The notes: generated by a model from the sequence alone, not told the origin. 56,333 nt of DNA from Bacteroidales bacterium (GCA_012522855.1 JAAYJQ010000025.1:1-56333); one strand, 5' to 3'. Counted from the stretch's first letter, positions 1-10,215 are shown. A program made the numbers and translations.

Positions 1-842
1 AACCGTGAAAGTCTTCGCGATGTCGCGCTTGCAACCCAAGCCCTCTCCGGAAAAGCCTATCACCTTGGATTCGGAAAGTATGCTACCAAAAGCAATCTTT
101 CCAAAGCGAACAAGAACCGAGACTATCATATATTCGAAGAGTTTGCATATTACGTAATCGCAGATGCCCGAAAGTGCCGTGCAACGGATATCTTCAAACT
201 GAACGGTCATGTTTATGCGTTCGACTCAACCACGATAGAACTATGCCTGGAGACTTTCAAGTGAGCTCTGTTGCGCAAGAATCAGGGCAAAGGAGGAATA
301 AAGATTCACACATTGTTTGATGTTGAAACCTCGATTCCAACGTTCTTTCATATAACCGAAGCGAGAGTGCACGACATGAATGCGATGGATGTAATACCGT
401 ATGAAAAAAGTTCATTTTACATCTTTGATCGCGGCTACAATGACTTCAAGAGGCTATATGCCCTTGAAAGTATAGGAGCTTACTTTGTTGTCAGAGGCAA
501 GAAGAACAATGATTTCAAGCCTATGAAATGGAAACGTCGTTTTCCCCTTGGTTCCGGCATTCTATCCGATGCCATCGGCTATATGGACGGGCAGCTTACA
601 ATGGGAAAATATCCCGATAAGATCAGAATGCCGTCAGAATCCAAATTTACTCCGCAATTATTGCGTATTGTATGATAGCAATCGTGCAGAAAAAGATGAA
701 TATCGACAGGCCCATTTATGAGATGCTTCAACTTGCAAGTGTTTCTCTTACAGAGACTTTGCCTCTTGACAAACTCTTTGGTAAACCTAACTACAATATT
801 GTCAATGAACGAAATGGTTCAAGTGAGCCTACTTTGTTTTAA
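1..842 (+). pseudogene. IS4-family transposase, decayed and open at the left edge
   Basis: Remnant of a DDE transposase of the IS4 type common in Bacteroides. Frame 1 is open from the window edge and reads through a recognisable AFDSTTIELCL segment (first catalytic Asp) to an in-frame TGA at 262-264, where family members usually have Trp codons. The same frame resumes with KGGIKIHTLFD, a segment around HDMNAMDV and FYIFDRGYNDFKRL (second catalytic Asp), and stops at 673-675. The C-terminal tail (AIVQKKMNIDRP through LPLDKLFGKPNYN) continues in another frame from 672 to the TAA at 840-842. The stretch that should carry the YRWKVELFFKWIKQ-type catalytic Glu region is missing, so there is an internal deletion. 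It cannot encode a functional transposase. Family assignment is from motif recall and is fairly sure. Confidence 0.85.
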
Positions 843-895
843 TTGTTAAACTTTATAATAATCGTCCACAACTTTTAGTGGACACGTATGGAAAT
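843..895 (+). mobile_element. Probable terminal end of the IS4-type element
   Basis: AT-rich non-coding tail after the transposase stop. It contains GTTAAAC followed by a GTGGACA...TATG segment. A similar tail (GTTAAAC...CCGGACA...TATG) follows the second relic of the same IS family at 24,057-24,131, which supports reading it as the IS end. The exact terminus and any target duplication cannot be placed by eye. Confidence 0.45.
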
Positions 896-1408
896 AATTT
901 TAAAATTATTAACGAGGTATTACACATACAAAAATGAATAACTGAATGAAATTTATGTGCAACAAGTTGGGATGGAATGAAATGAAAATACCTATCAACT
1001 CATTGAGGACCAATCCAAAAACTTTTCATTCTATTCAAAAAATGCAACAGTGGCGACCCCAAACAGAACACATGAATTCCCTGCAGAATACTTTCGGCGA
1101 GGTTTTTTTGTTTTTGCCCAAGGGTTGAATACGGGAGTACAGCCAGGAAGGCACTATACGCAGATCTAGTGTGCGTTCTTCCTTTTCAGACCCGGGGTTG
1201 TGGACGAGATGGCGCCCTGGAAGGGGCTAGAAGGAATGACTGTGTACGTTCCCCCCCATCCAAGGGCATAGGCCAAGAACCGGGCCCTACCAAAAGTCGA
1301 CCTTTCCTGCAATGCCTAGGTCCAGAGTGTTCGTGGATATCCCTAGAGCCCGAGACACCCTGCCCATCATTGGGATTCTCTTTGTTGATAAGATCGTCCT
1401 TTACGACC
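896..1408. other. Intergenic stretch without a supportable gene; contains a stem-loop
   Basis: AT-rich DNA to about 1,130, then an abrupt GC-rich segment (about 1,185-1,420). Short ORFs occur on both strands but have no recognisable motif. An imperfect stem-loop spans 1,146-1,182 (GGAAG and GCACTA on the left, TAGTGTGC and CTTCC on the right) followed by TTTT. It could be a terminator or a repeat fossil. No homologous second copy was recognised. Confidence 0.4.
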
Positions 1409-1975
1409 TTAAAGGGGGAGAGCCTCATTTCCTGTTGCATCACTATTTAGTCCATCCTTAATAAACAATTCAAATTTCTTGATCAACTTTAAAATCTCAT
1501 CTCTTGTAATTCTGACTTCTCCATAATAATTCTCCGAAGAAATTGTTAGTGAATTGTAAAACCTGTTTTGCATAGGTTTATTACCAACAGCCACTGAGGC
1601 AGCCCCGTCAATAAGAGGTAATTCAAATGTCGATGCATCCTCCTCATAAAAGAGATTCTCAATATAATGGAGAGATAATCTTGCAGATTCCTCATCGTTG
1701 CCAAGGGAGATTGTCATAGGTTTGTCGAGAGTGCTAAACGTATCCAGTCTGAGCAAGTAGACCATACCTGTATCCGTAGAACTCCTTATAATAGACTTAG
1801 TAATCGAACGTCTCCAATTCTCGGTTGTTGTAAGAACATGAGAAGGGTTTGCCACGTAAGAAGTTTTCACCATAGCAACAATCTTGCCTGCTCTTTCAAT
1901 TTTAATTTGCGCAGAAACTTTAAAGCCCATACTCAATAGCACTGCTGCAAACACAAGGAAAAAAAGTTGTTTCAT
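1409..1975 (-). CDS. Secreted hypothetical protein
   Basis: A 188-residue protein when started at the Met that begins MKQLFFLVFAAVLLSMGF. This start gives a clean Sec signal peptide ending VSAQ, a typical Bacteroidetes cleavage site; an upstream Met adds six residues in front of the signal and is less likely. The mature part has no domain I recognise. It alternates short beta-like stretches and ends in a charged helix-like segment (DEILKLIKKFELFIKDG). It is likely periplasmic or surface-exposed. It stands alone between the IS relic and the polysaccharide operon, on the same strand as the latter but over 170 bp downstream of it. Its 3' end overlaps the GC-rich stretch around 1,410. Confidence 0.65.
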   Translation of the reverse strand: MKQLFFLVFAAVLLSMGFKVSAQIKIERAGKIVAMVKTSYVANPSHVLTTTENWRRSITKSIIRSSTDTGMVYLLRLDTFSTLDKPMTISLGNDEESARLSLHYIENLFYEEDASTFELPLIDGAASVAVGNKPMQNRFYNSLTISSENYYGEVRITRDEILKLIKKFELFIKDGLNSDATGNEALPL

Positions 1976-2148
1976 AAAGCTGTTCCAAAACATTCAAACA
2001 CCAAAAGATTCAGGCGGAGGAAAAGCCGCAGACCTTCAAAATATCAATTCTTTATCCATATTATCTTTATCTACTTCTCGCGCTTAAAAGCTACAAAATA
2101 TTTCGTAAAGATGAAACCAATATCGTTTTTGCAGTTCGGACAGGATGC

Positions 2149-3321
2149 CTACGGAAAAGTTGTGAGTTCCCGCAGGAAGATTGCATCGGCTGAACGGGCC
2201 CAGGCGGGAAACGCATCGTCAGGGACGAAGTCGTGTTCCGCGAAAGCCAGCAGTTTGTCCAGATCGAAGGAATCAGCCGCCACGGCAGGACGGATCGGAG
2301 GAGCGGATGCAGTCGCGTCGTCGCAACCGGTGGTCTCACGGGAAGGCCGGGTGAAGCGGAAACCTTCGGTGGCGTCGAAGGCGTTGCATTTCTGTTCCAC
2401 ATGGGAAGGAACCATCAGAAGCGGCTTGCCGAGGTACATCGCCTCGCAGATCGATTCGAAGCCCGCCGTGGAAGCATAGGCATGGCAGCCGGCCATCTGG
2501 CGTATGAACTCCGCATCGTCCAGATAGTAGAACGACAGTTTCTTGTCCACCACTTTGACCGCCGGCTCGTCGGCCTTGTCCCAGAAGAAACGCAACTCGA
2601 CCTCGGGATGGCAGGCGTGCCAATCCAGAATATCCGCCGAGAAACCCGGATTGAGCATATAGCCATGAATATACCCTCCGTCCCGAACGAGCGGGTCGTC
2701 CGTGCCGTCCGCATGACGAAGGGCCAGAACAGCGGGCCGCAGCAAGGGAGGGACGACCTTGATCCGGCGCCGGAGATCGTCCTCCATCTTTCGGAACGAC
2801 AGAGCGAGAATCTTCGCGGCGCGCCAACCGACCATCCGCGTGAAAAGGTTCAAGGGAAAACGATCTTCGTAGCCGCACCGAGGGAACCTGAAATCTCGGT
2901 GCAGAAAGAGGAACTGGTGTGCCACACAGACCATCGGCGATTTCAAACCGCTGCGCGCATAGCCGAGGGTTCCGAGGATGTCATAGAAATTCACTACCAC
3001 ATCCGGCTTCAGGGCACGGAGCCGGTCCCGGATGAAACGGATGGACGGGGAAAAAGATGTAATGTGCAGCAGGTTGTAGAGCCCCGTCTTCAAAATGCTT
3101 GCCTTTCGGTTTGAAGCCGAAGGCACGAAGTTGAAACTATCGAAGGATTCGACCGGGACGGAGACGGCGGAGGTGAAGAAAGCAGGAAGCTTCCGGGCGG
3201 GGCTCTTCCCCACCAGAATGGCCGCGACGGTATGTCCATTGTCGAGCAACAGGCGCTCCATGGACATCGCCTGGGTCAGATGCCCCCGTCCTTCGCCCTG
3301 AACGATAAAGACATATTTCAT
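2149..3321 (-). CDS. MurG/GT28-like glycosyltransferase family protein
   Basis: A 390-residue protein whose N-terminus, YVFIVQGEGRGHLTQAMSM, matches the Gly-rich nucleotide-sugar transferase start of the MJ1255/TIGR00661-like group related to MurG. A second Rossmann half is suggested by the C-terminal YASTAGFESICEAMYLGKP (residues roughly 285-303), the usual donor-binding signature with an acidic residue and GKP. It probably moves a sugar from a nucleotide donor to a lipid or glycan acceptor at the cytoplasmic face of the inner membrane. It is the last gene of a three-gene operon and overlaps ugd by 4 nt, so UDP-glucuronate or GDP-mannose made by its neighbours is a plausible donor source. 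Acceptor and product are unknown. Confidence 0.8.
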   Translation of the reverse strand: MKYVFIVQGEGRGHLTQAMSMERLLLDNGHTVAAILVGKSPARKLPAFFTSAVSVPVESFDSFNFVPSASNRKASILKTGLYNLLHITSFSPSIRFIRDRLRALKPDVVVNFYDILGTLGYARSGLKSPMVCVAHQFLFLHRDFRFPRCGYEDRFPLNLFTRMVGWRAAKILALSFRKMEDDLRRRIKVVPPLLRPAVLALRHADGTDDPLVRDGGYIHGYMLNPGFSADILDWHACHPEVELRFFWDKADEPAVKVVDKKLSFYYLDDAEFIRQMAGCHAYASTAGFESICEAMYLGKPLLMVPSHVEQKCNAFDATEGFRFTRPSRETTGCDDATASAPPIRPAVAADSFDLDKLLAFAEHDFVPDDAFPAWARSADAIFLRELTTFP

Positions 3322-4631
3322 CGTCCGATGCCTGAATATTCAAACCCGTACTCCGCCATTTCCACCGGATCGTAGATGTTCCGTCCGTCGATCACGAGGG
3401 GAATACGCATCAGGGAGCGGATACGCTTCCAATCCGGCATGCGGAACTGCTTCCATTCCGTGTGCAACAGCAGGGCGTCTGCCCCGGCCACGGCCTCATA
3501 CATGTCGTCGGCATATTCAAGGACATCGCCGTACCGGCGCCTGCATTCGTTCATGGCCACGGGATCGAAGACGCGGATCCGGCAACCCGACGCCCGTAGC
3601 AGGTCGATGGTCACAAGGGAGGTGGCCTCCCGCATGTCATCCGTCTCCGGTTTGAAGGAAAGTCCCCAGAGGGCTATCGTCAGATCGGCCAAACCTTCCG
3701 GATAACGGGCATTCAACTTCTTGAAAAGCAATTTCTTTTGCTCGGTGTTTACTTCTTCGACCGCCTTGAGCACCTTCATTTCGCAACCGTTCTTCTCGGC
3801 GGTCCTTACAAGCGCCCTGACATCCTTGGGGAAACAGCTTCCCCCGTAGCCGCAGCCCGGGTACAGGAATTTGTTCCCGATGCGGGTATCCGCCCCGATC
3901 CCCTGACGGACGAGGTTGACGTCGGCCCCCACCCGTTCGCAGAGATTGGCGATCTCGTTCATGAAACTGATCCGGGTCGCCAGCATCGAATTGGCGGCGT
4001 ACTTGATCATCTCAGCCGAAGCGATGTCCGTGAAGATCACCCGGAAACTCTTCAGCAGAAAGGGCTGGTAGAGTCGGGACATGACCTCTTTGGCCCGATC
4101 GGAATCTACGCCCACGACCACCCGGTCCGGGCTCATGAAATCCTTGACCGCCGCGCCTTCCTTCAGGAATTCGGGATTCGCGGCGACGTCGAAGGGAATG
4201 GAGACACCCCGCTTTTCAAGCTCTTCCAGCACGGTCTCCTTGACCTTTCGGGCAGTCCCGACAGGGACCGTGGACTTCGTGACCAAGAGGGTGTACTTGT
4301 TGATGTTCGCGCCGAAGACGCGGGCGACGGCCAGCACGTTTTTCACATCCGCGCTCCCGTCCTCGTCGGGCGGGGTGCCCACCGCGATGAAGACCACTTC
4401 CACCTGCCCGATGCAGGAAGCAAGTTCGGTCGCGAAGCGGAGTCGGCCAGCCGCCACATTCCGTCTGACGATGCCGGTCAATTCGGGTTCATAGATGGGA
4501 ATTTCCCCGTTGCGGAGCCGCTCGATCTTCGCGGCATCGATATCCACGCACGTTACCTCGGCCCCCATCTCGGCGAAACAGGCTCCGCTGACGAGTCCGA
4601 CGTATCCGGTTCCAACGACTGCGATGTTCAC
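3318..4631 (-). CDS. ugd: UDP-glucose 6-dehydrogenase
   Basis: A 437-residue NAD-dependent enzyme that oxidises UDP-glucose twice to UDP-glucuronate in the cytoplasm. The N-terminal Rossmann motif is MNIAVVGTGYVGLVSG. A central dimer helix carries the substrate-binding region around TRISFMNEIANLCE. The active-site loop, FLYPGCGYGGSCFPKD, places the catalytic Cys at 266. The C-terminal UDP-binding domain follows. Length is normal for the family. The gene overlaps manC upstream and the glycosyltransferase downstream by 4 nt each (ATGA-type junctions), so the three are almost certainly one translationally coupled operon for capsule or other surface glycan. Confidence 0.95.
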   Translation of the reverse strand: MNIAVVGTGYVGLVSGACFAEMGAEVTCVDIDAAKIERLRNGEIPIYEPELTGIVRRNVAAGRLRFATELASCIGQVEVVFIAVGTPPDEDGSADVKNVLAVARVFGANINKYTLLVTKSTVPVGTARKVKETVLEELEKRGVSIPFDVAANPEFLKEGAAVKDFMSPDRVVVGVDSDRAKEVMSRLYQPFLLKSFRVIFTDIASAEMIKYAANSMLATRISFMNEIANLCERVGADVNLVRQGIGADTRIGNKFLYPGCGYGGSCFPKDVRALVRTAEKNGCEMKVLKAVEEVNTEQKKLLFKKLNARYPEGLADLTIALWGLSFKPETDDMREATSLVTIDLLRASGCRIRVFDPVAMNECRRRYGDVLEYADDMYEAVAGADALLLHTEWKQFRMPDWKRIRSLMRIPLVIDGRNIYDPVEMAEYGFEYSGIGR

Positions 4632-5719
4632 GGCTTCTTCTGTGAATATTCCTTAATGTGCTGTTCATCCCCGAGGGAGCAGACCAGCACGTTGCCGTTC
4701 TTCACGGCCACAATGTAGTTGCTGAGCCCTTGCACGATAACGGTTTTGGCGTCGCCGGCGTGGATGAGGCAGCCCTCGCAACGGTACAGACGGACGTCGC
4801 GGCCGATGACTTTGTTCTCGGAGCATTCCGATTCAACAGCCTCCTGACCGGAAGCGGAGATTTTATCAGAACTCGGAATGAAATCCTTGATGGAGGTGAA
4901 GGTACCCAGGTCCGACCAACCGAAATCGCTGGCGATCACGTAGATGCAATCCGCTTTTTCCATAACAGCATAGTCGATGGAAATTTTCTCGCAGGTCGGA
5001 AACAGCTTCTGCAGGGTGATCGTCTCTTCCTCCGTCCCGAAGCTTTCAGCGATCCGGTCCATGATGGCGGCGATCCCCGGCGCGTGCTGTTTCAACTGCG
5101 CGACGATGGTCTTCACATTCCAAACGAAGATGCCCGCATTCCAGAAATAGTTTCCGGCGGAAAGATAGGACTTGGCGCGGAACAAATCCGGCTTCTCCTC
5201 GAAAGAGCGGACTTTCACGATTTCTTCGAGATTGTATTCCTCCGCATGGATGTACCCGTAGCCGGTCTCCGGCCGGGTAGGCTCGATCCCGATCGTCACG
5301 ATGCAGTCGTTCTTCGCAGTGAAGTTCAACGCTTTGCGGATCACGTTCGAGAATTTCTGTTCGTTGAGCACAACGGCGTCAGCAGGCGTAACGATGATGT
5401 TCGCCTCCGGGTCTTCCCGGTTGATCTTCCAGCAAGCATAGGCGATGCAGGGGGCTGTGCTCCGGGGTTCAGGCTCCGCAAGGATATGTCCGTCGGGGAG
5501 GCCGGGGATTTGCTTCCGAACCAGATCCACATAGCGGTCTGAGGTCACAATCCAGATATTCTTCAAATTGCAGACGGGCAGAAACCTTTCCACGGTCATC
5601 TGGAGGAGGGACTTGCCCACGCCGAGCAAATCGATGAACTGCTTCGGCAGTTCCGGCACGCTGACCGGCCACAAGCGGCTGCCGATTCCTCCAGCCATAA
5701 TCACAACATGAGTTTCCAT
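4628..5719 (-). CDS. manC: Mannose-1-phosphate guanylyltransferase
   Basis: A 363-residue nucleotidyltransferase that makes GDP-mannose from mannose-1-phosphate and GTP. The N-terminal signature MAGGIGSRLWPVS...PKQF is clear, with the product-binding motifs SFEEKPD and YFWNAGIFVWN further along. It has the shorter form without the C-terminal isomerase (cupin) domain of bifunctional ManC/AlgA. It is the first gene of the manC-ugd-glycosyltransferase operon and is divergent from aqpZ across about 110 bp. It supplies GDP-mannose for surface polysaccharide, or GDP-fucose precursors made elsewhere. Confidence 0.93.
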   Translation of the reverse strand: METHVVIMAGGIGSRLWPVSVPELPKQFIDLLGVGKSLLQMTVERFLPVCNLKNIWIVTSDRYVDLVRKQIPGLPDGHILAEPEPRSTAPCIAYACWKINREDPEANIIVTPADAVVLNEQKFSNVIRKALNFTAKNDCIVTIGIEPTRPETGYGYIHAEEYNLEEIVKVRSFEEKPDLFRAKSYLSAGNYFWNAGIFVWNVKTIVAQLKQHAPGIAAIMDRIAESFGTEEETITLQKLFPTCEKISIDYAVMEKADCIYVIASDFGWSDLGTFTSIKDFIPSSDKISASGQEAVESECSENKVIGRDVRLYRCEGCLIHAGDAKTVIVQGLSNYIVAVKNGNVLVCSLGDEQHIKEYSQKKP

Positions 5720-5829
5720 AATATCTATATTTCACATTATCTTTGGTAAATTTATAAATAATTAACGATTTAAGGTTCATTTTTTACTAAATTAGCGTAC
5801 CAAAAGACATCACACTTAATTAATAACTT

Positions 5830-6510
5830 ATGAAAAAGTATGTTGCTGAGATGATTGGAACCATGGTTCTGACTCTCTTGGGCTGCGGAACCGCGGTCTT
5901 TCTCGGATGCGACTCGGCGGCCGGCGTCGTCGGTACCGCCATCGCCTTCGGCCTTTCCGTGGTTGCCATGGCATACGCGATCGGAGGAATTTCCGGTTGC
6001 CATATCAACCCCGCCATCACGCTGGGTGTCGCCCTGGCCGGCAGAATGAGTTGGAAAGACGCCTTCGGCTATTGGGGCGGACAGATCGTCGGCGCATTGA
6101 TCGCAGGCGCCCTCCTTCTCCTGCTCACCAAGACCGTCGCCGCACCTGACCTGACCCAGTCCCTCGGCTCCAACGGAGTTGCCAATGCCGGCGGCCCAGG
6201 CGGGGCCTTCCTGGTCGAAGTCATCGCCACCTTCATCTTCGTCTTCGTGGTGCTCGGCGCGACGGACAGCAAGGTCGGCGCCGGCAACTTCGCCGGGCTC
6301 GCCATCGGTCTCTCGCTGATCCTGGTGCACCTTGTGTGTATCCGACTGACCGGCACCTCCGTGAACCCGGCCCGCTCCATCGGACCGGCCGTCTTCGCAG
6401 GCGGACAGGCCCTCAAGGATCTCTGGGTGTTCATCGTCGCCCCGCTCCTGGGCGGAGCCCTGAGTGCTGTGGTATGGTGCGCCCTCGTCCCTGACAAGGA
6501 GGCGAACTAA
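5830..6510 (+). CDS. aqpZ: Aquaporin Z, water channel
   Basis: A 226-residue MIP-family channel with six hydrophobic membrane segments. The two pore-forming NPA boxes are intact, at residues 60-62 (CHINPAITLG) and 179-181 (SVNPARS). The Arg after the second box is the selectivity-filter residue of water-specific aquaporins, and His in the fifth segment (LVHLVC) fits AqpZ rather than a glycerol facilitator. It stands alone and divergent from manC. It is likely inner-membrane and allows rapid osmotic water flow. Confidence 0.93.
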   Translation: MKKYVAEMIGTMVLTLLGCGTAVFLGCDSAAGVVGTAIAFGLSVVAMAYAIGGISGCHINPAITLGVALAGRMSWKDAFGYWGGQIVGALIAGALLLLLTKTVAAPDLTQSLGSNGVANAGGPGGAFLVEVIATFIFVFVVLGATDSKVGAGNFAGLAIGLSLILVHLVCIRLTGTSVNPARSIGPAVFAGGQALKDLWVFIVAPLLGGALSAVVWCALVPDKEAN

Positions 6511-6520
6511 TTTGTTCGGA

Positions 6521-7654
<1,134 letters not shown>

Positions 7655-8242
7655 TTACTTGATAAGATTCAAAAATTCATTCCGGGTCCGGGCGGAACTC
7701 AGGAATACGCCGGAGAAGGCGGAGGTCGTGGTGATGGCGTTGGATTTCTGCACGCCGCGGATGGACATGCAGGTGTGCATCGCCTCGATCACGACCGCGA
7801 CCCCCAGCGGGCGCAGGGCGTTCTGGATGCAGTCGCGGATCTCGACGGTCATACGTTCCTGCACCTGCAGCCGGCGCGCGTAGGTTTCCACAACGCGGGC
7901 GATCTTGCTCAGACCGGTGATCTTTCCGTCAGGAATATAGGCCACATGGCACTTCCCGATGAAGGGCAGGAGGTGGTGTTCGCACATCGAGTAGAGTTCG
8001 ATGTCCTTGACCAGTACCATCTGTCTATACTTTTCATCAAACATCGCGCACTGGATCTGCTCCGTCCCGCTCTGCGCATAGCCCTGCGTCAGGAACTGGA
8101 GCGACTTCGCCACGCGCGTCGGGGTCTTCAGGAGCCCCTCGCGTTCCGGATCTTCCCCGAGCAGCCGCAGGATTTCTCTGACATGGTCAGCGATCGACCC
8201 GGTTGTCTGTTCATCGAATAATTCTTCCTTCTCGTATGACAT
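7655..8242 (-). CDS. folE: GTP cyclohydrolase I
   Basis: A 195-residue enzyme making dihydroneopterin triphosphate from GTP, the first step of the folate and pterin pathways. The zinc and catalytic motif [19 protein letters not shown] is intact (Cys 87, His 90), followed by [13 protein letters not shown] and the late [11 protein letters not shown] segment with the second zinc Cys. I chose the Met that begins [11 protein letters not shown]; the frame is open 34 codons upstream but that part is unlike the family. It is the first gene of a folE-trpS pair. Confidence 0.95.
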   Translation of the reverse strand: MSYEKEELFDEQTTGSIADHVREILRLLGEDPEREGLLKTPTRVAKSLQFLTQGYAQSGTEQIQCAMFDEKYRQMVLVKDIELYSMCEHHLLPFIGKCHVAYIPDGKITGLSKIARVVETYARRLQVQERMTVEIRDCIQNALRPLGVAVVIEAMHTCMSIRGVQKSNAITTTSAFSGVFLSSARTRNEFLNLIK

Positions 8243-8330
8243 CGTCCTAGGGTTAAGGTATAATTGTTGAAAATGCCTCTGAAGGCCCACAAAATTAGCC
8301 AAAAAAACGGCATTGTTATGATTTTTTGTA

Positions 8331-8338
8331 TATCTTTG
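8331..8338 (+). promoter_or_regulatory. -7 box for the DUF2795 gene
   Basis: TATCTTTG matches the Bacteroidetes consensus TAnnTTTG. It lies 80 bp before the start codon at 8,418, in an intergenic region shared with divergent folE. A TTG about 16 bp upstream may serve as the -33 element. Confidence 0.55.
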
Positions 8339-8417
8339 CGGCAAACTGCTCTGCCCCCGCGGAGCTTCATGAGATGCAATTAATTGATCATTACTAACTT
8401 AATACATTTTAAACAGT

Positions 8418-8639
8418 ATGTATTGGACACTAGAACTTGCCAGCAGCCTGGACGATGCTCCCTGGCCTGCCTCCAAAGAAGAACTGATTGACTACGCCAA
8501 TCGTTCCTGTGCCCCGGAAGAAGTGATCGAAAACCTTCAGGAACTGGAAGACGACGGTGAGGTCTACGAAAGCATCGAAGACATCTGGCCCGACTACCCC
8601 ACCAAGGAAGACTTCTTCTTCAACGAAGATGAATATTAG
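8418..8639 (+). CDS. DUF2795 domain protein
   Basis: A 73-residue, very acidic protein matching the small DUF2795 family: an N-terminal LASSLDDAPWPASKEELIDYA segment, then an EVIENLQELEDD helix and an acidic tail ending NEDEY. Family members are conserved in Bacteroidetes and of unknown biochemical function; a helix-rich nucleic-acid or protein-binding fold is only a guess. It has its own -7 box and a strong hairpin terminator 30 bp downstream, so it is monocistronic and probably well expressed. Confidence 0.85.
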   Translation: MYWTLELASSLDDAPWPASKEELIDYANRSCAPEEVIENLQELEDDGEVYESIEDIWPDYPTKEDFFFNEDEY

Positions 8640-8669
8640 GGCTATAAACTATTGATAACAATCTAATTA

Positions 8670-8699
8670 ATGCGGCATGACCTCCGGGTCGTGCCGTAT
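8670..8699 (+). terminator. UNCG-loop hairpin terminator, copy 1
   Basis: A 13-bp stem (ATGCGGCATGACC pairing with GGTCGTGCCGTAT, with one G-U pair) closes a TCCG tetraloop. It sits 30 bp after the DUF2795 stop. It is one of four near-identical hairpins in the window (also at 11,426, 17,196 and 18,575) and is preceded, like copies 2 and 4, by an AT-rich CTATA...TATTGATAA stretch. It acts as a terminator but belongs to a repeat family. Confidence 0.75.
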
Positions 8700-8926
8700 C
8701 GTTATCGGGTACATTATCATCTTTGTTCCGGTTTCGGTTTTCTTTTTTCTTCCGCAAGCATCATCCCCACTCATTGCCTCACGAACAGGCCTCAACGGGC
8801 ACCCTGCTATCCCCAAACGATCGCTGCGGGCGGCGGCCCCGGCAAAACCTCGGCCAGGACAACGCAGGAGAAGGCAAACTGTTTTCCGGTAAACATTTTC
8901 AGCACAGTCTCCAACCCCAGCCCGCG
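8700..8926. other. Intergenic DNA without a supportable gene
   Basis: Pyrimidine-rich then GC-rich DNA leading into the repeat arrays. The short ORFs here have no motif, no plausible start context and no consistent composition. I see no RNA gene. Confidence 0.4.
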
Positions 8927-9060
8927 CAAGGAATGAATATTCTGCACTTCCCTCTCAGTAAGGACCTGACAATCAATTGCCGTCTGCCCAAGGAATGAAT
9001 ATTCTGCACACCTCTATTGGCAAAGGCTTGACAATCAATCGCGGCACGCTCAAGGACCGA
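8927..9060. repeat. 62-bp direct repeat array, left part
   Basis: Two full units start at 8,927 and 8,989, each beginning with AAGGAATGAATATTCTGC (containing the palindrome GAATATTC), and a third broken unit starts at 9,051. The spacing is exactly 62 bp. The rest of each unit also repeats, around CTTGACAATCAAT, so these are tandem repeats and not CRISPR repeats with unique spacers. The array breaks where the 52-bp minisatellite begins and resumes at 9,978. Confidence 0.85.
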
Positions 9061-9064
9061 CCTT

Positions 9065-9705
9065 TACAGGTGGGGCAGGCCTCCGCCGCCCCCGCCCAAG
9101 GCAGGATTTCCCGGTATTTTGGTCCTGGGAGGCCTCCGTGTGTAGCGCCCAGGCCGGATTTCCCGGGATTCCCGTCCCGAAATGTCCTTTGAGACGGCAG
9201 CGAAGCCCGATTCCCCGTGTTTCCGGTCTTGGATATAGACCCAAAACCGATCAGGGTCTTGTTCCTGGAGTCGGATTTACAAAACACGGGCACAGCAATC
9301 GCTCTTGGAAGGGTCTGGAAGGCCGATCGGAGTGAAAAGAGGGCGAATATTTTGACAGATCTTTCACACTCATATGCCCTGTACAGCCCTGGGAGCTGGA
9401 TCGGCGTGCCCGCATTTTGTAAATCCCAAATTGTTCCCGGGGCAGCCGACGTTAGCCAGGACCAATTCCCCGGGATTCCCGTCCTAGCAGGCCTCTGCAG
9501 ACCCTATCCAAGCCTTGATTCCCGGCATTTTGGTCCTGGCAGGTCTCCGTGGGTAGCGCCCAGGCCCGGATTCCCGGTATTTTGGTCCTGGCAGGTCTCC
9601 GTGGGTAGCGCCCAAGCCCTGATTCCCGGTATTTTGGTCCTGGGAGGCCTCCGTGGGTAGCGCCCAGGCCCGGATTCCTAGCATTTTGGTCCTGGGAGGC
9701 CGCTC
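9065..9705. repeat. 52-bp GC-rich minisatellite
   Basis: Units beginning TTTTGGTCCTGG recur at 9,528, 9,580, 9,632 and 9,684, exactly 52 bp apart, with inner text CTCCGTGGGTAGCGCCCA and GGATTCCCGG. A further good copy is at 9,117, flanked by partial copies at 9,065 and 9,169. The middle (about 9,221-9,475) is degenerate. Because 52 is not a multiple of three, the open frames across it change phase from unit to unit and I do not regard them as genes. Confidence 0.85.
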
Positions 9706-9977
9706 AGCGTAATGAGGGTGGTTAAAAAGTCAGAATAGGCGGCCGGGAATTCAATAATTGAGTGTAAGGTAGACTTAGCCTCGAACAAAAACGACAAAAA
9801 AGGTTGGCCAATGCTCAGCCTGGAACAAAGACAGCAGACCCGACAGAGGAGATGCTCGGAAAGTAAACTGAAATCAGGCTTAGAGAAAAAGTAAACCAAA
9901 TTTAATCAACCGAGTCAACTTTCTTCAGTCTTAAGACGAAAAAGTAGTCAACCAAAATCAGGCAACTATAGGCTGCT
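9706..9977. other. Intergenic DNA between repeat blocks
   Basis: AT-richer purine-rich stretch with similar phrases such as GTAAACCAAATTTAATCAACC and GTAGTCAACCAAAATCAGG. I see no gene with recognisable features on either strand. Confidence 0.35.
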
Positions 9978-10215
9978 CAAGGAATGAATATTCTGCACTC
10001 CTTCGATCGCAAAGGGCTGATTGACAGTCTCGACGTTCGCAAGGTATGACCGAATTTTCACACGTTGGGATCACGCTCCGCTCTGAAAGCCTGCAGGAGG
10101 CAGCCTGGCATCTCAAGGAATGAATATTCCGACACTCCTTTTATCGCGAGGGCTTGACAATCAAGCGTAGTTCGCCCAAGGAATGAATATTCTGCACTCC
10201 TTCGCAAGCGGGCCG
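9978..10215. repeat. 62-bp direct repeat array, right part
   Basis: Continuation of the 62-bp family. A full unit begins at 9,978, a degenerate unit (AAGGTATGA) at 10,040 exactly 62 bp later, and full units at 10,114 and 10,177 (63 bp apart because of a one-base insertion). The inner CTTGACAATCAA is conserved in the unit beginning at 10,114. Confidence 0.8.

Noticed and set aside
946..1450. Small ORFs at 946-1,128 and 1,169-1,450
   Set aside because: No recognisable motif, frames open on both strands, and an abrupt composition change in the middle; no convincing start context.
3738..4718. Long plus-strand frames opposite ugd and manC
   Set aside because: Antisense shadows of enzymes with intact catalytic motifs.
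8640..8710. Second small gene after the DUF2795 gene
   Set aside because: The only structure is the UNCG-loop hairpin and its AT-rich flank; the short frames there run into repeat DNA.
9484..9684. Open frames across the 52-bp minisatellite on both strands
   Set aside because: The 52-bp period shifts the reading frame at every unit, so any protein repeat is an artefact of low stop density in GC-rich DNA.
8927..10215. Possible CRISPR array
   Set aside because: The intervals between the conserved 20-mers are themselves similar to each other, unit length is a constant 62 bp, and there are no cas genes nearby.
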